Shown: positions 25,099-34,034, counted from the stretch's first letter. The stretch: DNA of 63,710 nucleotides from an uncultured Desulfobacteraceae bacterium (GCA_913041495.1 CAJWHT010000006.1:1-63710); one strand, 5' to 3'. The notes: generated by a model not told the origin, from the sequence alone. A program made the numbers and translations.

Positions 25099-27279
25099 TT
25101 ACTTGGTGAGCATATGCCAGACCCCGTTCCAGTCCTTTGGCGGTTCCCGGGTAAACCGCCGACATGCATCTGCGTATGCTGCGGCGGCAGGATCTTCCTT
25201 TGCAATTTTTGAAAACACTTCAGCGGCCTCTTTGAAACGGCCCTCGTCGTAAAGCGTCAGCCCCGTTTCAAAGGCAGATATCACGGTCTGCCTTGATACG
25301 TAAGTCTCTTTGCCCATGGGCTCAAAAATAGGGACCGCCTTTCCCTTACCTTTAACCCGGATTTTTCCTAAGGGTCTGTAAACCGCCGTATTCCCTGCAG
25401 CCCTGCGGGTATCGCCGGAAATCATGGTATAGGTGCCGAACTGCTTATTGGCGGATTCAAGGCGGGCCGCCAGATTCACCGCATCCCCGATCATCGTATA
25501 GTCAAAGCGCGTGTCGGAACCAAGATTCCCCACCACGGCCACCCCCGTATTCAGGCCGATGCGCATCCGAACGGCATGACCGGTCTGTTCTTGAAATGCA
25601 GGCCGCATCTTTGCCAGCGTCTCCTGGCAGTCCAGGGCGGCCCGGACCGCTCTTTCGGCGTGGTCCGGGGTATCTAAGGGGGCGTTCCAGAAGGCGATGA
25701 TGGCATCCCCCTCGTACTTGTCTATGGTGCCGCCGTGGCTGTGGATAATATCGGTCATGGCGGTGAGGTAGCGATTGAGGAACCGGGTCAGAGCTTCGGG
25801 ATCCATACTCTCGGACACGGTGGTAAAGGATTCAAGATCCGAAAAGAATATGGAAAGGGTTCTGCGTTCCCCGCCTAAACGCAGGCGGTCCGGGTCCATT
25901 AAAATCTGATCAATCACGTGGGGGCTCAAATAGTGGTGGAATGCATTTTTAATAAACCTGCGCTGCCGCCCCTCTGTGGCATAATTGACGATAAGAGCCA
26001 GGGCAATGGTAATCACCACGGCGGTCAAAGGCAGGGCCACCGGCAGCCAGATACCTGCGGCGTAGGCCGCAAACCCGGCCCCCACCGGCAGGAAAAGAAA
26101 AAGGGTAATCAGGGAAAACATGGGCAGGGCGCGGGTGTAAAAGGCGGTAAATACCCCGCAGCACACCACGAGGACACCCGAAAAAAGAAGGGCCGCCCAA
26201 AGCGGGGTTTCACGGATAAAATCACCGGACAGAAGATTTTCCAGCAGGGTGGCGTGGATTTCCACCCCGGGAAACTGGCTGTCCACCGGAGTGGAATGAA
26301 TATCAAACAGCCCGGGGGCGGAAAATCCGAATAATACGTATTTATCCCGGAAAATCCTAAGTGTTTCCTTGGGCAGCGCAACACCCTCTCTTGCCTGAAG
26401 TTCGGACTGAATCACCCAGGCAGCGGAATAGATGGCATGGGACCCTGAAGGCCCCCTGTAATTCAGGGCGGCACGGCCCCGGTCATCAATGGGAACAATC
26501 ATGCCGTTAACAGCCATCCTAAGTTGCCCCCTTTCCATGAAAAGCCCGGCTTTCGCCCCGGGGTGGGCCGCAAGGTAAACGCCAAGCCCAAGGCTTGGCA
26601 GGGCCTGCGACCTGAACCGGGAGAACAGGGGAACCTTGCGGTATATGCCGTCAGGATCAGAGGCGATGTTGACGTTGCAAAGGACGGCGGAGGATTTGGC
26701 CACTTCAGGTACCGGCAGTGTGATGCCGGTGAACGCACCTGTTTTTCCGGGTTCTATGGCGGGAATTAGATCCATGCCTTCCAGCGGGAACCGCTGGCGG
26801 TCCAGGTGGGAAGGCCATGATCTCCCCTGTCCGGATTTTGTTCCCAGGACAACCGCATTCGCCGTGCGGCCAAACCTGGCCAGTTCATTGCCGAAAAACG
26901 TATCATCGGCCACACCATAGGCCGAAGACTCGGAGTAGATAACGTCAAATCCCAGGCTGCGGGCGCCGGTACGCCGGCAGAACGATGCCACAGCCCCGTA
27001 GATTTCCCTGGGCCAGGGCCAGCTGAGCCCCAGTGTATCGGCTGCCCAGTCCAGGCTGTTCTGGTCCAGGAGGATCAGGACAATCTCATCCGAAGCTTTT
27101 CCCGGATCCATTCCGGTTTTTACCCGCAGATCCCAGGACTTGTTTTCCAAAGTCGTCAGCCAGCCAAAGCCATGAAAGCCAAAGGCCACACAGAGGGCGA
27201 AAAGGCCCAGCAAAACGCCTCTAAGGACTTTGCCGGGTCTTTGACCGGATTTCCGGCTCTCTTTTTTCCCTTCCGTCAT
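25099..27279 (-). CDS. CHASE2-domain class III adenylate cyclase
   Basis: A 726-residue membrane sensor that makes cAMP. A basic N-terminus and one helix (~22-42) lead to a periplasmic CHASE2 domain (~45-345; IVLILLDQNSLDW, GFDVIYSE, YVLFGFSAPGLFDIHSTPVD). Three transmembrane helices follow (~350-430), then the cyclase homology domain (~460-640). Metal-binding aspartates are in IFFSDLESFTTVSE and GDAIIAFWNAP. The adenine-specifying Lys is in TIDKYEGD and the Asp in YTMIGDAVNLAARLES, which favours ATP over GTP. A short TPR-like tail ends the protein. It lies 17 bp after an M48 protease gene on the same strand. Confidence 0.9.
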   Translation of the reverse strand: MTEGKKESRKSGQRPGKVLRGVLLGLFALCVAFGFHGFGWLTTLENKSWDLRVKTGMDPGKASDEIVLILLDQNSLDWAADTLGLSWPWPREIYGAVASFCRRTGARSLGFDVIYSESSAYGVADDTFFGNELARFGRTANAVVLGTKSGQGRSWPSHLDRQRFPLEGMDLIPAIEPGKTGAFTGITLPVPEVAKSSAVLCNVNIASDPDGIYRKVPLFSRFRSQALPSLGLGVYLAAHPGAKAGLFMERGQLRMAVNGMIVPIDDRGRAALNYRGPSGSHAIYSAAWVIQSELQAREGVALPKETLRIFRDKYVLFGFSAPGLFDIHSTPVDSQFPGVEIHATLLENLLSGDFIRETPLWAALLFSGVLVVCCGVFTAFYTRALPMFSLITLFLFLPVGAGFAAYAAGIWLPVALPLTAVVITIALALIVNYATEGRQRRFIKNAFHHYLSPHVIDQILMDPDRLRLGGERRTLSIFFSDLESFTTVSESMDPEALTRFLNRYLTAMTDIIHSHGGTIDKYEGDAIIAFWNAPLDTPDHAERAVRAALDCQETLAKMRPAFQEQTGHAVRMRIGLNTGVAVVGNLGSDTRFDYTMIGDAVNLAARLESANKQFGTYTMISGDTRRAAGNTAVYRPLGKIRVKGKGKAVPIFEPMGKETYVSRQTVISAFETGLTLYDEGRFKEAAEVFSKIAKEDPAAAAYADACRRFTREPPKDWNGVWHMLTK

Positions 27280-27296
27280 TTAATCGCCAGAGCCCA

Positions 27297-28214
27297 TTAC
27301 ACCCAGGCGATCTGCGCCACAAACCTTTCGATCCGGGGTTCCGGCAGGGTATAGGGGGTATAGGCGCCCAGTGTCGGTTCGAGGGTGGCAATCCTGTCTT
27401 CAGGCGACGGATGGGTTTTGGCAAAATCCGGCGCATCCGGATTGATCCGTCCTTCCATCTGTTGGAGCATGTGCAGCAATCCTTGGGGATTGTACCCCAC
27501 CCTGGACAGCAGGGCGGCGGCGGCCATGTCGGCCTCTCTTTCCTGCCCCCTTGAATAACCGCTTACAATCAGGGTGTTGGTGACGTCCTGGATGGACTTG
27601 GAAAACGTTTCGGTAAGCAGGTTGAGTTCCTGGGGGGTGAATTGCTTTGCCCCTTCCATCCCGATGGTTGTCAGGGCATCCGTAATCCTGGACTGCTTGA
27701 TGGCCCGCAGGCCGTGCATCTTTTCCACATGGCCGATTTCGTGGGCCAGAACGCCTGCAAGGGCGTCCTCATCCTTGCAGCAGCGCAGCAGCCCCCTTGT
27801 CACAAAGATGAATCCCCCCGGTGCGGCAAAGGCGTTGATTTCGTTGGAATCCTGGATTTGGAAGCGATATCCGCCAAAGGTGTCCGGCCGGTCGGATGCC
27901 GCGGCCAGTGTCTGCCCCACCAGATTTACGTAGTCGTTGGCAGGCCCGTTGTCAAAGGCAGGGTACTTGTCCAGAACCGTGGCGGAAATGGTGCGGCCCA
28001 GATAATACTCCTGCTCCGGGGTAAAGCTCTCAAAGGTTTTCATCACCGCCTGCCCCACTTCGACCAGGGATTCCGCCTGGCCGCTTGAAACGGGAAGGTT
28101 TGCCCCGGCCACCTGGATAACCGTATCCGCGGCCTGGCAGCCCGCCATGAAAAAACCGGCAGCCCCCAGTGTCAGTGCCGCATTTAGAAATTCCCTGCGC
28201 GTTTCGATTTTCAT
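27297..28214 (-). CDS. M48-family zinc metalloprotease, lipoprotein
   Basis: A 305-residue exported protease. The N-terminus MKIETRREFLNAALTLGAAG has a twin-arginine-like RR, and FFMAGC ends in a lipobox Cys26, so it should be a membrane-anchored lipoprotein. The catalytic HEIGH is at 158-162 within LAGVLAHEIGHVEKMHG, and the third zinc ligand Glu is in RGQEREADMAAAALL. This is the LoiP/YcaL or BepA-like architecture without TPRs. It overlaps the SH3 gene by 4 bp (ATGA) and precedes the CHASE2 cyclase by 17 bp, so the three probably form one unit. Confidence 0.88.
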   Translation of the reverse strand: MKIETRREFLNAALTLGAAGFFMAGCQAADTVIQVAGANLPVSSGQAESLVEVGQAVMKTFESFTPEQEYYLGRTISATVLDKYPAFDNGPANDYVNLVGQTLAAASDRPDTFGGYRFQIQDSNEINAFAAPGGFIFVTRGLLRCCKDEDALAGVLAHEIGHVEKMHGLRAIKQSRITDALTTIGMEGAKQFTPQELNLLTETFSKSIQDVTNTLIVSGYSRGQEREADMAAAALLSRVGYNPQGLLHMLQQMEGRINPDAPDFAKTHPSPEDRIATLEPTLGAYTPYTLPEPRIERFVAQIAWV

Positions 28215-28633
28215 GCCGCACCTCCTCTGGGAACAATCCGTCCCCTGGCCATGAATTCCTGCATCTGCACGAGGCTGATCTGCCTTGTTTCCATCCGGTC
28301 CACAGCGGCAAAGTTCAGGTGGGGATTTTCTTCACGGAATTTTCCCTCCACCTCTTCGTTAAATCCTTTGCCCGCCAGGGCGTACTCTTCGGATGATGCG
28401 GCTTTTTCAACATCCTTTGCCCCCGGATTCAGAACAACTTTTTTGGTGGTCAGGGCAGATTCGTGGACAAACCCGGTCACACGGCCGGATTTGACCCGGA
28501 TCCAGCCGGAAGATGTGTCATCAACCACCGCGACCCTGTCGCCGTAGGCCAGAAGCCCTAATATCGGCGAAAGGAACGACGCGCCTTTCCGGATATGGCT
28601 CTGCTTGACCTGAACGCTCATCAAATTTTCCAT
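28211..28633 (-). CDS. SH3-domain protein upstream of the M48 protease
   Basis: A 140-residue protein. ATG 28633 is chosen because AAAGGAG lies 9 bp upstream. Residues about 5-62 form a bacterial SH3 domain (VKQSHIRKGASFLSPILGLL; YGDRVAVVDDTSSGWIRVKS; GRVTGFVHESAL). The rest is charged and helical. There is no clear signal peptide, although its partner protease is exported, so location is uncertain. A 4-bp overlap couples it to the protease. Confidence 0.68.
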   Translation of the reverse strand: MENLMSVQVKQSHIRKGASFLSPILGLLAYGDRVAVVDDTSSGWIRVKSGRVTGFVHESALTTKKVVLNPGAKDVEKAASSEEYALAGKGFNEEVEGKFREENPHLNFAAVDRMETRQISLVQMQEFMARGRIVPRGGAA

Positions 28634-28765
28634 GATTACGAAACTCCTTTGAAAGACCGTTGAAACACTGCCCCCTGCGGTGCAAATAAAATTGGGGAGG
28701 AACCTGATTTGGCTTTCAGTATATTGGGGGGGACTATAGAAATCAAGGAGTTGGGGCAATTTATA

Positions 28766-28793
28766 CGGGCTGCAGACACCGGGCTACAGACAC
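28766..28793. repeat. 14-bp tandem duplication spanning the stop of the NifB-like gene
   Basis: cgggctgcagacac (28766-28779) is followed directly by cgggctacagacac (28780-28793). The single difference (g/a) falls in the TAG stop of the minus-strand gene: the downstream copy reads CAG. Confidence 0.7.
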
Positions 28794-29593
28794 CCCAGGG
28801 CATCCGACCGGCATCGTTTACAATGGTGCATCTGGGGGATATAATTGCCGGCGGCTTTCCTCAGATTCACCATCTGTCGCCGGGTGGGCGGCGTCACATC
28901 TTCCATTTCAGTTCCGGGAACCGGAATCAGGGGAATCAGGTTCATCAGATTCACCCCCATGGCACCGAACCGCTTTGCGATAAACAGGCTGTGATCGTCG
29001 TTGATGCCGGGGATAACCACCGTGTTTATCTTTACTGTGAAACCAAGCGTCAGCAAGGCTTCAACTGCATCCATCTGCCTTTGGATCAGCAGCCTTGCAC
29101 CGGCCTCCCCATGAACGGTTTTCCCGTTTAAGGTAACCGCTTTCACCAGCCTGGCACCGATGCGGGCATCAATGGCATTAATGGTTATGGTGACAAAATT
29201 TACCCCGAGATCATGGAGTGCCGCGGCATGGGCAGCCAGATTCAGGCCGTTGGTGGACACACAGAGGGACAGGTCAGGAAAGTGCTTTTGTATCAACTCA
29301 AAGGTCTTCAATGTCAGTTCTGGGCGGCTGAAGGCATCCCCGGGGCCTGCAATCCCGGCCACGCAGATATGGGGCTGATCTTCCAGTGCCCCTGCCAGGC
29401 GGTCCAGGGCAGCCTCCGGGGATATCACACAGCTTGTCACACCGGGCCTGTTTTCATGGGCGCAGTCATGGTCCCGCCGGCAGTATGCGCAACTGATATT
29501 GCAGGAGGATGCCACCGGCAGGTGGATACGGCCGAAAGCCGCCTTGTCTTTTGCAAAGAAACAGGGGTGGTGGGGCCGCATCTTAGGTATCAC
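28784..29593 (-). CDS. NifB-like radical SAM protein
   Basis: A 269-residue protein with the key features of the nitrogenase cofactor enzyme NifB. From a GTG start at 29593 (GGAGG 5 bp upstream, overlapping the previous stop as GTGA) it has the HPC motif at residues 9-11, the radical SAM CX3CX2C at Cys31/35/38 within LPVASSCNISCAYC, then ENRPGVTS and AGIAGPGDAFSRPEL. It ends with CKRCRSDALG (Cys258/261), the counterpart of NifB's C-terminal CX2CRxDAxG. No NifX-like domain is present. No nif structural gene lies in the window. The neighbours are a NapH-like polyferredoxin and a ModA-like binding protein. A longer ATG start at 29632 is possible. Confidence 0.85.
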   Translation of the reverse strand: MIPKMRPHHPCFFAKDKAAFGRIHLPVASSCNISCAYCRRDHDCAHENRPGVTSCVISPEAALDRLAGALEDQPHICVAGIAGPGDAFSRPELTLKTFELIQKHFPDLSLCVSTNGLNLAAHAAALHDLGVNFVTITINAIDARIGARLVKAVTLNGKTVHGEAGARLLIQRQMDAVEALLTLGFTVKINTVVIPGINDDHSLFIAKRFGAMGVNLMNLIPLIPVPGTEMEDVTPPTRRQMVNLRKAAGNYIPQMHHCKRCRSDALGCL

Positions 29594-30372
29594 GACTTCC
29601 TCCGGCCGAATTTTATGGCGTCTTCGGGACAAGCCTCAATGCAGTCCCCGCAGTTGGTGCAATTGGTTTCCTCAGGCCGGGTTCCCATACCGCAGACCTT
29701 TAAGCATTTGTTGCAGCCGTTGCAGTCACGGGTTTTATAGAATCTGAACAAGGGAAATCTGCCCAGCAGTTCCAGTACACCTCCGGTTGGACAGAAGAAT
29801 CGGCACCAAAGGTTGGCGAAAAACAGACCGGCAGCGGCGCAAGCCAAAACAAACACTGTCCGTGTCAGCCAAAATTGCGAGGCGTGTTCAAAGGTCAGAA
29901 GGGTTGAAGAAAAAAAGCCGCCGGTCCGGATGGGGATCGCCATCCTCGGCTGTCCCATGTACAGCCAGATATAAAGCACCAGGGCCAGGCCAATATATTT
30001 TCCGTAGGGCGCAGCCTTCAGCAGAAAAGAACGGGTCCGCATCCTAAAGGGGGCAATCTTGGCCCCCAGCCGGTTCACCAGACCTCCGGGGCAGGCCCAG
30101 CCGCAAAAGGCCCGGCCGAAAAGCAGCGCAGATAAAGGAAGCAGCAGCCAGAATCCCCAGAACATTGAAAAGAGCCTGCCATGACAGGTAATCACCGGGC
30201 AGTTCTGGCAACTTACATAGGGCACCACGAAGGGGCAACGAAAAATACCGTAGTAAGACCATTGCCCGAGGACCAGCAGCCCTGATACCTGTGTCAGCCG
30301 TCGCCACAGGCGGATACCGGTTGAAGAGACCGAGGCGGAAACGGAGGACGCACCGCTTGTGTTATCAGACAT
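29590..30372 (-). CDS. NapH-like membrane ferredoxin (polyferredoxin)
   Basis: A 260-residue integral membrane electron carrier with four or five helices. It has the motif CPFVVPYVSCQNCPVITCHG, two CX3CP motifs (FCGWACPGG; CRFFCPTGG) as in NapH/NosR/RnfE-type proteins, and two C-terminal 4Fe-4S ferredoxin motifs (CNGCNKCLKVC; CTNCGDCIEAC). It probably passes electrons from a quinone or periplasmic donor to cytoplasmic clusters. It overlaps the binding-protein gene by 8 bp and the NifB-like gene by 4 bp, so the three are translationally linked. An obvious role would be reducing power for the radical SAM enzyme; this is inference. Confidence 0.85.
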   Translation of the reverse strand: MSDNTSGASSVSASVSSTGIRLWRRLTQVSGLLVLGQWSYYGIFRCPFVVPYVSCQNCPVITCHGRLFSMFWGFWLLLPLSALLFGRAFCGWACPGGLVNRLGAKIAPFRMRTRSFLLKAAPYGKYIGLALVLYIWLYMGQPRMAIPIRTGGFFSSTLLTFEHASQFWLTRTVFVLACAAAGLFFANLWCRFFCPTGGVLELLGRFPLFRFYKTRDCNGCNKCLKVCGMGTRPEETNCTNCGDCIEACPEDAIKFGRRKS

Positions 30373-31243
30373 CTTTCACCCCCAGTCGTTCTGTCATTTC
30401 CTGTCCCTTATCGGATAGTGCCGGAATAAACCCGGCTGTTTCAAAAAAGGCCTGGCCTTCCGCCGAACAGATGAAATCCACGTAATGATCTGCCAGATCG
30501 GTATCGGCCGCAGCGTCCAGCACACCGATGGTAAAGGTTAAGGGCGGTGGCGGAAAATATTTTTCCGGGATGGGAATCACCTCGGCCATATCCTTGAATG
30601 CCGGCAGCTTCGTCACTCTTTTTTCCACCACCGAAACATCGCCGTCTCCTGAAATAAGTTGCTCCATGGTCCGCTGGACGCAGGATCCTTTAACCACGGC
30701 ATTGGCCATGGCCTTTTCCAGCACCCCCGCTTTTTTCAGGAGGCCGGACACCGCCTTGCCCCCCGGGGGCGAGGCCTGGGGAGCCAGAATCACCCGGACA
30801 CCATGCCTGCCAAGGTCATGGATTCCCTGGATACCACCAGGATTGCCCCGGGGTGTCACCAGCACATAGGAGGTAAAGCACAGCGGCTTGAAATAACGCA
30901 TCTTTCCGGCCTTGCGAAGCTTTTTGGCAAGATCCAGCACCCGTCCCCCAAACACTTCCGTTGTTGCAGAGCCCAAAAGGGATTTGCCAAGGGCGGCGGC
31001 AAAGGCCCCCGTATAGGCGATATCAACACCTGACATTTCCGAGAACCTTTTGTTCGCCGGTATAAAGGCCTCTGCCAGTCCGCCACAGGACCATACCTGC
31101 AGACGGGACTGTTTAAAAACACGCTCCGCCCGGCCCGTTCCCGGCATCATTGACGCCCCGGCAGCGGCACTGGCAGCGGCACCGGCAGAGGCCTTCAAAA
31201 ATCCCCGGCGGCTTAAACCGGAGGGGTTCAACTGCTCATCCAT
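30365..31243 (-). CDS. Tat-exported ModA-like substrate-binding protein
   Basis: A 292-residue periplasmic protein. ATG 31243 (AAAGGAAA upstream) starts a protein with the twin-arginine signal LSRRGFLKASAGAAASAAAG. The mature part has the layout of oxyanion/molybdate-type binding proteins: LQVWSCGGLAEAFIP, a Ser/Thr-rich ligand loop near LLGSATTEVFGG, FTSYVLVTPRGNPGG, and the C-terminal DHYVDFICSAEGQAFFETAG. No ABC permease or ATPase is adjacent. Instead it is translationally coupled to a membrane polyferredoxin and a NifB-like enzyme. Tat export suggests folding or cofactor loading before secretion. The ligand could be molybdate, tungstate or another metal species; unproven. Confidence 0.78.
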   Translation of the reverse strand: MDEQLNPSGLSRRGFLKASAGAAASAAAGASMMPGTGRAERVFKQSRLQVWSCGGLAEAFIPANKRFSEMSGVDIAYTGAFAAALGKSLLGSATTEVFGGRVLDLAKKLRKAGKMRYFKPLCFTSYVLVTPRGNPGGIQGIHDLGRHGVRVILAPQASPPGGKAVSGLLKKAGVLEKAMANAVVKGSCVQRTMEQLISGDGDVSVVEKRVTKLPAFKDMAEVIPIPEKYFPPPPLTFTIGVLDAAADTDLADHYVDFICSAEGQAFFETAGFIPALSDKGQEMTERLGVKDV

Positions 31244-31521
31244 ACTTTTTTTCCTTTCGTATCCGAACCTGTGCACTGTGTAATTTGGTTGTCTTTTTTA
31301 GTGGAATCTTCCCATGTGAACCAATTGTTTGTTCTGATGGAGAACCTGCAACCGAATTGAAAATATCGATACAACATACTGGGATTACCTCACAGGTTCC
31401 GGCAGGTGAATGCCATTTTCCTTTTCCCCACCGTTTAAATTTCTTTTTTTATGATTACCTTCTGTGGTAAATTTTGGATTGTGCACCTAATCTATTCCTA
31501 CGAAAACTTGAGGATGATTCC
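31244..31521. other. Divergent intergenic region, no feature defended
   Basis: 278 bp between the ModA-like and pepA genes, AT-rich. I see a small inverted repeat TTACC-ttctgt-GGTAA (31455-31470) and a Gly/Pro-codon-free stretch around 31370-31425 with several short complementary segments, but no convincing promoter pair and no riboswitch I can name. Confidence 0.4.
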
Positions 31522-33078
31522 ATGAAGAAAGACCGCATTACCACGACGAATAAAGCCGCTGATACATTCAAAACAGATCTTCTGGTTTATCTTGCAGTTG
31601 AGGCAGGCAAAAAGATGCCGCTGTGTCCCGACGCAGTAAAGTCCCAGGTAAAAAAAGCCTTTGAGCTGAAAGATTTCCAGGGAAAAGCCTCTGAACAGCT
31701 GTCCTTCTACCCCCCGGCCAAGGCATCCGCCAAGCGGGTCATGGTCCTGGGGCTCGGCGATCTGAAAGGGGAAAAGGATCTGCCACTGGCCCTGGACGCC
31801 CTGAGAGAATCCGGCGGACACCTGGCCAAGGCTGCAGAAAAAGCCAATGCAAAGGAAATGGTTGTTGTCCTGCCGGATGCAAAACATCTGTCACCGGGGG
31901 TGCCCGATCTTCCTTCGGCTGCCGAAGCCATTGCAGAGGGCGTGATCCTCGGGGATTACCGATTTACAAAGTATAAGGAAAAAACCAGGAAAAAAACCGA
32001 CTATCCCGGATTGTCCGGGGTGAGGTTCGTCTGTGACGGGGAACTTAACGCCGTTCGGGCCGGTGTGACCCGGGGTAAAAATGCAGCCTTTGCCGCCTGT
32101 TCAGCCAGGGATATGGCCAACGAACCGGGCAACGGCTGGACCTCGGCAGACTTTGCCACCTGGGCCAAAATACTTGCCAAGGATACCGGCCTTGCCTACC
32201 GGTGCATTGAAAAAAAAGAAATGGAAACCCTCGGCATGGGCGGCATTCTCGCCGTGAACCAGGGATCCGCAGTGCCCCCCCGGCTGGTGGTTCTGGAATA
32301 CCGGCCCGAATCCGCAACCGAAACCATCCTTTTGGTTGGAAAAGGCCTGACCTTTGACTCCGGCGGCATCAGCATAAAACCTGCGGCAAGTATGGAGGAT
32401 ATGAAGTACGATATGTGCGGCGGTGCCGCAGTGCTCTCTGCCATGCAGGCCGTGGCCGAGGAAAAGCCGGATGTGGCGGTTGTGGCCGTTGTTCCGGCCA
32501 CGGACAACATGTCGGGCAGCAATGCCGTCCACCCCGGGGACATCATCCGCCATTACAACGGTGTAACCTCTGAAATCATCAACACAGATGCAGAAGGGCG
32601 GCTGATCCTGGCAGATGCCTTATCCTGGGGCATCGAAACCTACAAGCCCACCTGCGTGGTTGATGCGGCCACCCTCACAGGCGCCGTGATCATCGGCCTG
32701 GGCCATCACTACACCGGGCTTATTTCCAACAACGACGCATTGTCCGAACAGGTGATTGAGGCCGGCCGTATGTCAGGGGAGCCTTTATGGCGTCTGCCCC
32801 TGGACAAACATTTCAAAAAACAGATCGAGTCCAAGGTGGCGGACATCAAGAACACGGGCGGCCGGCCCGGCGGTACGATTACGGCAGGGGCCTACCTGTC
32901 CAACTTTGTGGACGACACGCCCTGGATTCACCTGGACATTGCCGGCACCGCCTGGGATTTCACGGAAAAAGCCTATATCCCCAAAGGCCCTTCCGGCACA
33001 GCCACCCGGACCTTCATTAACCTGATACGGCACTGGAAAACCGGCAAAGTACGCCCGGCAAAAGACGCAAAGAATTAG
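31522..33078 (+). CDS. pepA: Leucyl aminopeptidase, M17 family
   Basis: A 518-residue cytoplasmic metallopeptidase releasing N-terminal residues from peptides. ATG 31522 (GAGG upstream) is preferred over an ATG 16 codons earlier. The N-terminal macro-like domain (~1-180) is followed by the M17 catalytic domain: LVGKGLTFDSGGISIKPA with metal-binding Lys and Asp, then MKYDMCGGAAV and the family signature NTDAEGRLILADAL. A normal length and all catalytic residues suggest an active enzyme. It precedes a moxR gene by 11 bp. Confidence 0.95.
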   Translation: MKKDRITTTNKAADTFKTDLLVYLAVEAGKKMPLCPDAVKSQVKKAFELKDFQGKASEQLSFYPPAKASAKRVMVLGLGDLKGEKDLPLALDALRESGGHLAKAAEKANAKEMVVVLPDAKHLSPGVPDLPSAAEAIAEGVILGDYRFTKYKEKTRKKTDYPGLSGVRFVCDGELNAVRAGVTRGKNAAFAACSARDMANEPGNGWTSADFATWAKILAKDTGLAYRCIEKKEMETLGMGGILAVNQGSAVPPRLVVLEYRPESATETILLVGKGLTFDSGGISIKPAASMEDMKYDMCGGAAVLSAMQAVAEEKPDVAVVAVVPATDNMSGSNAVHPGDIIRHYNGVTSEIINTDAEGRLILADALSWGIETYKPTCVVDAATLTGAVIIGLGHHYTGLISNNDALSEQVIEAGRMSGEPLWRLPLDKHFKKQIESKVADIKNTGGRPGGTITAGAYLSNFVDDTPWIHLDIAGTAWDFTEKAYIPKGPSGTATRTFINLIRHWKTGKVRPAKDAKN

Positions 33079-33089
33079 GGGGGAGCTTC

Positions 33090-34007
33090 ATGTCCCAGGC
33101 AGTAGAGACCATGGTGGACCAGGTGTCCAGGGTGATATTGGGCAAGCGCTACGAAATCCGGCTGGCCCTGGCCTGTTTTTTTGCCCGGGGGCATCTTCTC
33201 ATTGAAGATTTCCCCGGCATCGGCAAAACCACCCTGGCCAAAACCCTGGCCCGGTGCATGGGCCTCAAATTCCAGCGGATGCAGTTCACCTCGGACCTGC
33301 TTCCCGGGGATATTCTGGGCATGTCTGTGTTCGATCAGAATACCGCCAGCTTTGCCTTTCATCCCGGCCCGGTGTTCACCCAGGTTTTTCTTGTGGATGA
33401 GATCAACCGGGCCACACCCAAAAGTCAAAGCGCCCTGCTGGAAGCCATGGAGGAGGGCCAGGTCACCATTGAAGGGGAGACTCGCCCCCTGGAAACGCCC
33501 TTTTTCGTCATCGCCACCCAAAACCCCCTGGAGCAGGCCGGCACCTTTCCCCTGCCCGAATCCCAGATGGACCGGTTTCTTATGCGCATATCCCTGGGAT
33601 ACCCGGACCGGGAGGCGGAACGGCGCATTCTCACCGGGGAGGGCAGCAACGGCATCATGGAAACCATCGACAACTGCATGGCCCTGAACGATGTAGTAAA
33701 CATCCAGAATGAGGTGGCCAATGTCCATGCCTCCGACCATTTTCTGACCTATCTTCAGGATATCCTTGAATTTACGCGGACATCCCCGGAGTTCCAGATC
33801 GGCCTGTCCCCCAGAGCAGGCCTTGCCCTGCTCAGTGCATCCCGGGCCTGGGCCTATATCCTGGGCAGGGACTACACCCTGCCGGAAGATCTCCAGGAGA
33901 TTCTTCCCTGGACCGCCGGCCACCGCCTGAAACTGAACCGGGATCTTGGCCACCTGCAACGGGAAAAACTCATGGAGATCTTCAGCAAGGTTCCCGTACC
34001 TGTGTGA
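33090..34007 (+). CDS. MoxR-family AAA+ ATPase
   Basis: A 305-residue AAA+ chaperone. Walker A is in EDFPGIGKTTLAKTLA, Walker B in VFLVDEINRATPKSQSALLE, the sensor-1 region is FFVIATQNPLEQAGTFPLPE with the MoxR-typical DRFLMRISLGYP, and the lid domain ends with TAGHRLKLN. MoxR proteins act with DUF58 and VWA or transglutaminase partners. Here the DUF58 and transglutaminase genes follow directly, forming the standard trio. Confidence 0.93.
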   Translation: MSQAVETMVDQVSRVILGKRYEIRLALACFFARGHLLIEDFPGIGKTTLAKTLARCMGLKFQRMQFTSDLLPGDILGMSVFDQNTASFAFHPGPVFTQVFLVDEINRATPKSQSALLEAMEEGQVTIEGETRPLETPFFVIATQNPLEQAGTFPLPESQMDRFLMRISLGYPDREAERRILTGEGSNGIMETIDNCMALNDVVNIQNEVANVHASDHFLTYLQDILEFTRTSPEFQIGLSPRAGLALLSASRAWAYILGRDYTLPEDLQEILPWTAGHRLKLNRDLGHLQREKLMEIFSKVPVPV

Positions 34008-34034
34008 CGGATCAGGCCCAGTTGGTGGCATAAA

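Noticed and set aside
31360-31440. Molybdenum-cofactor riboswitch before the ModA-like gene or pepA
   Set aside because: Some short complementary segments exist, but I cannot align the conserved core of the Moco element on either strand.
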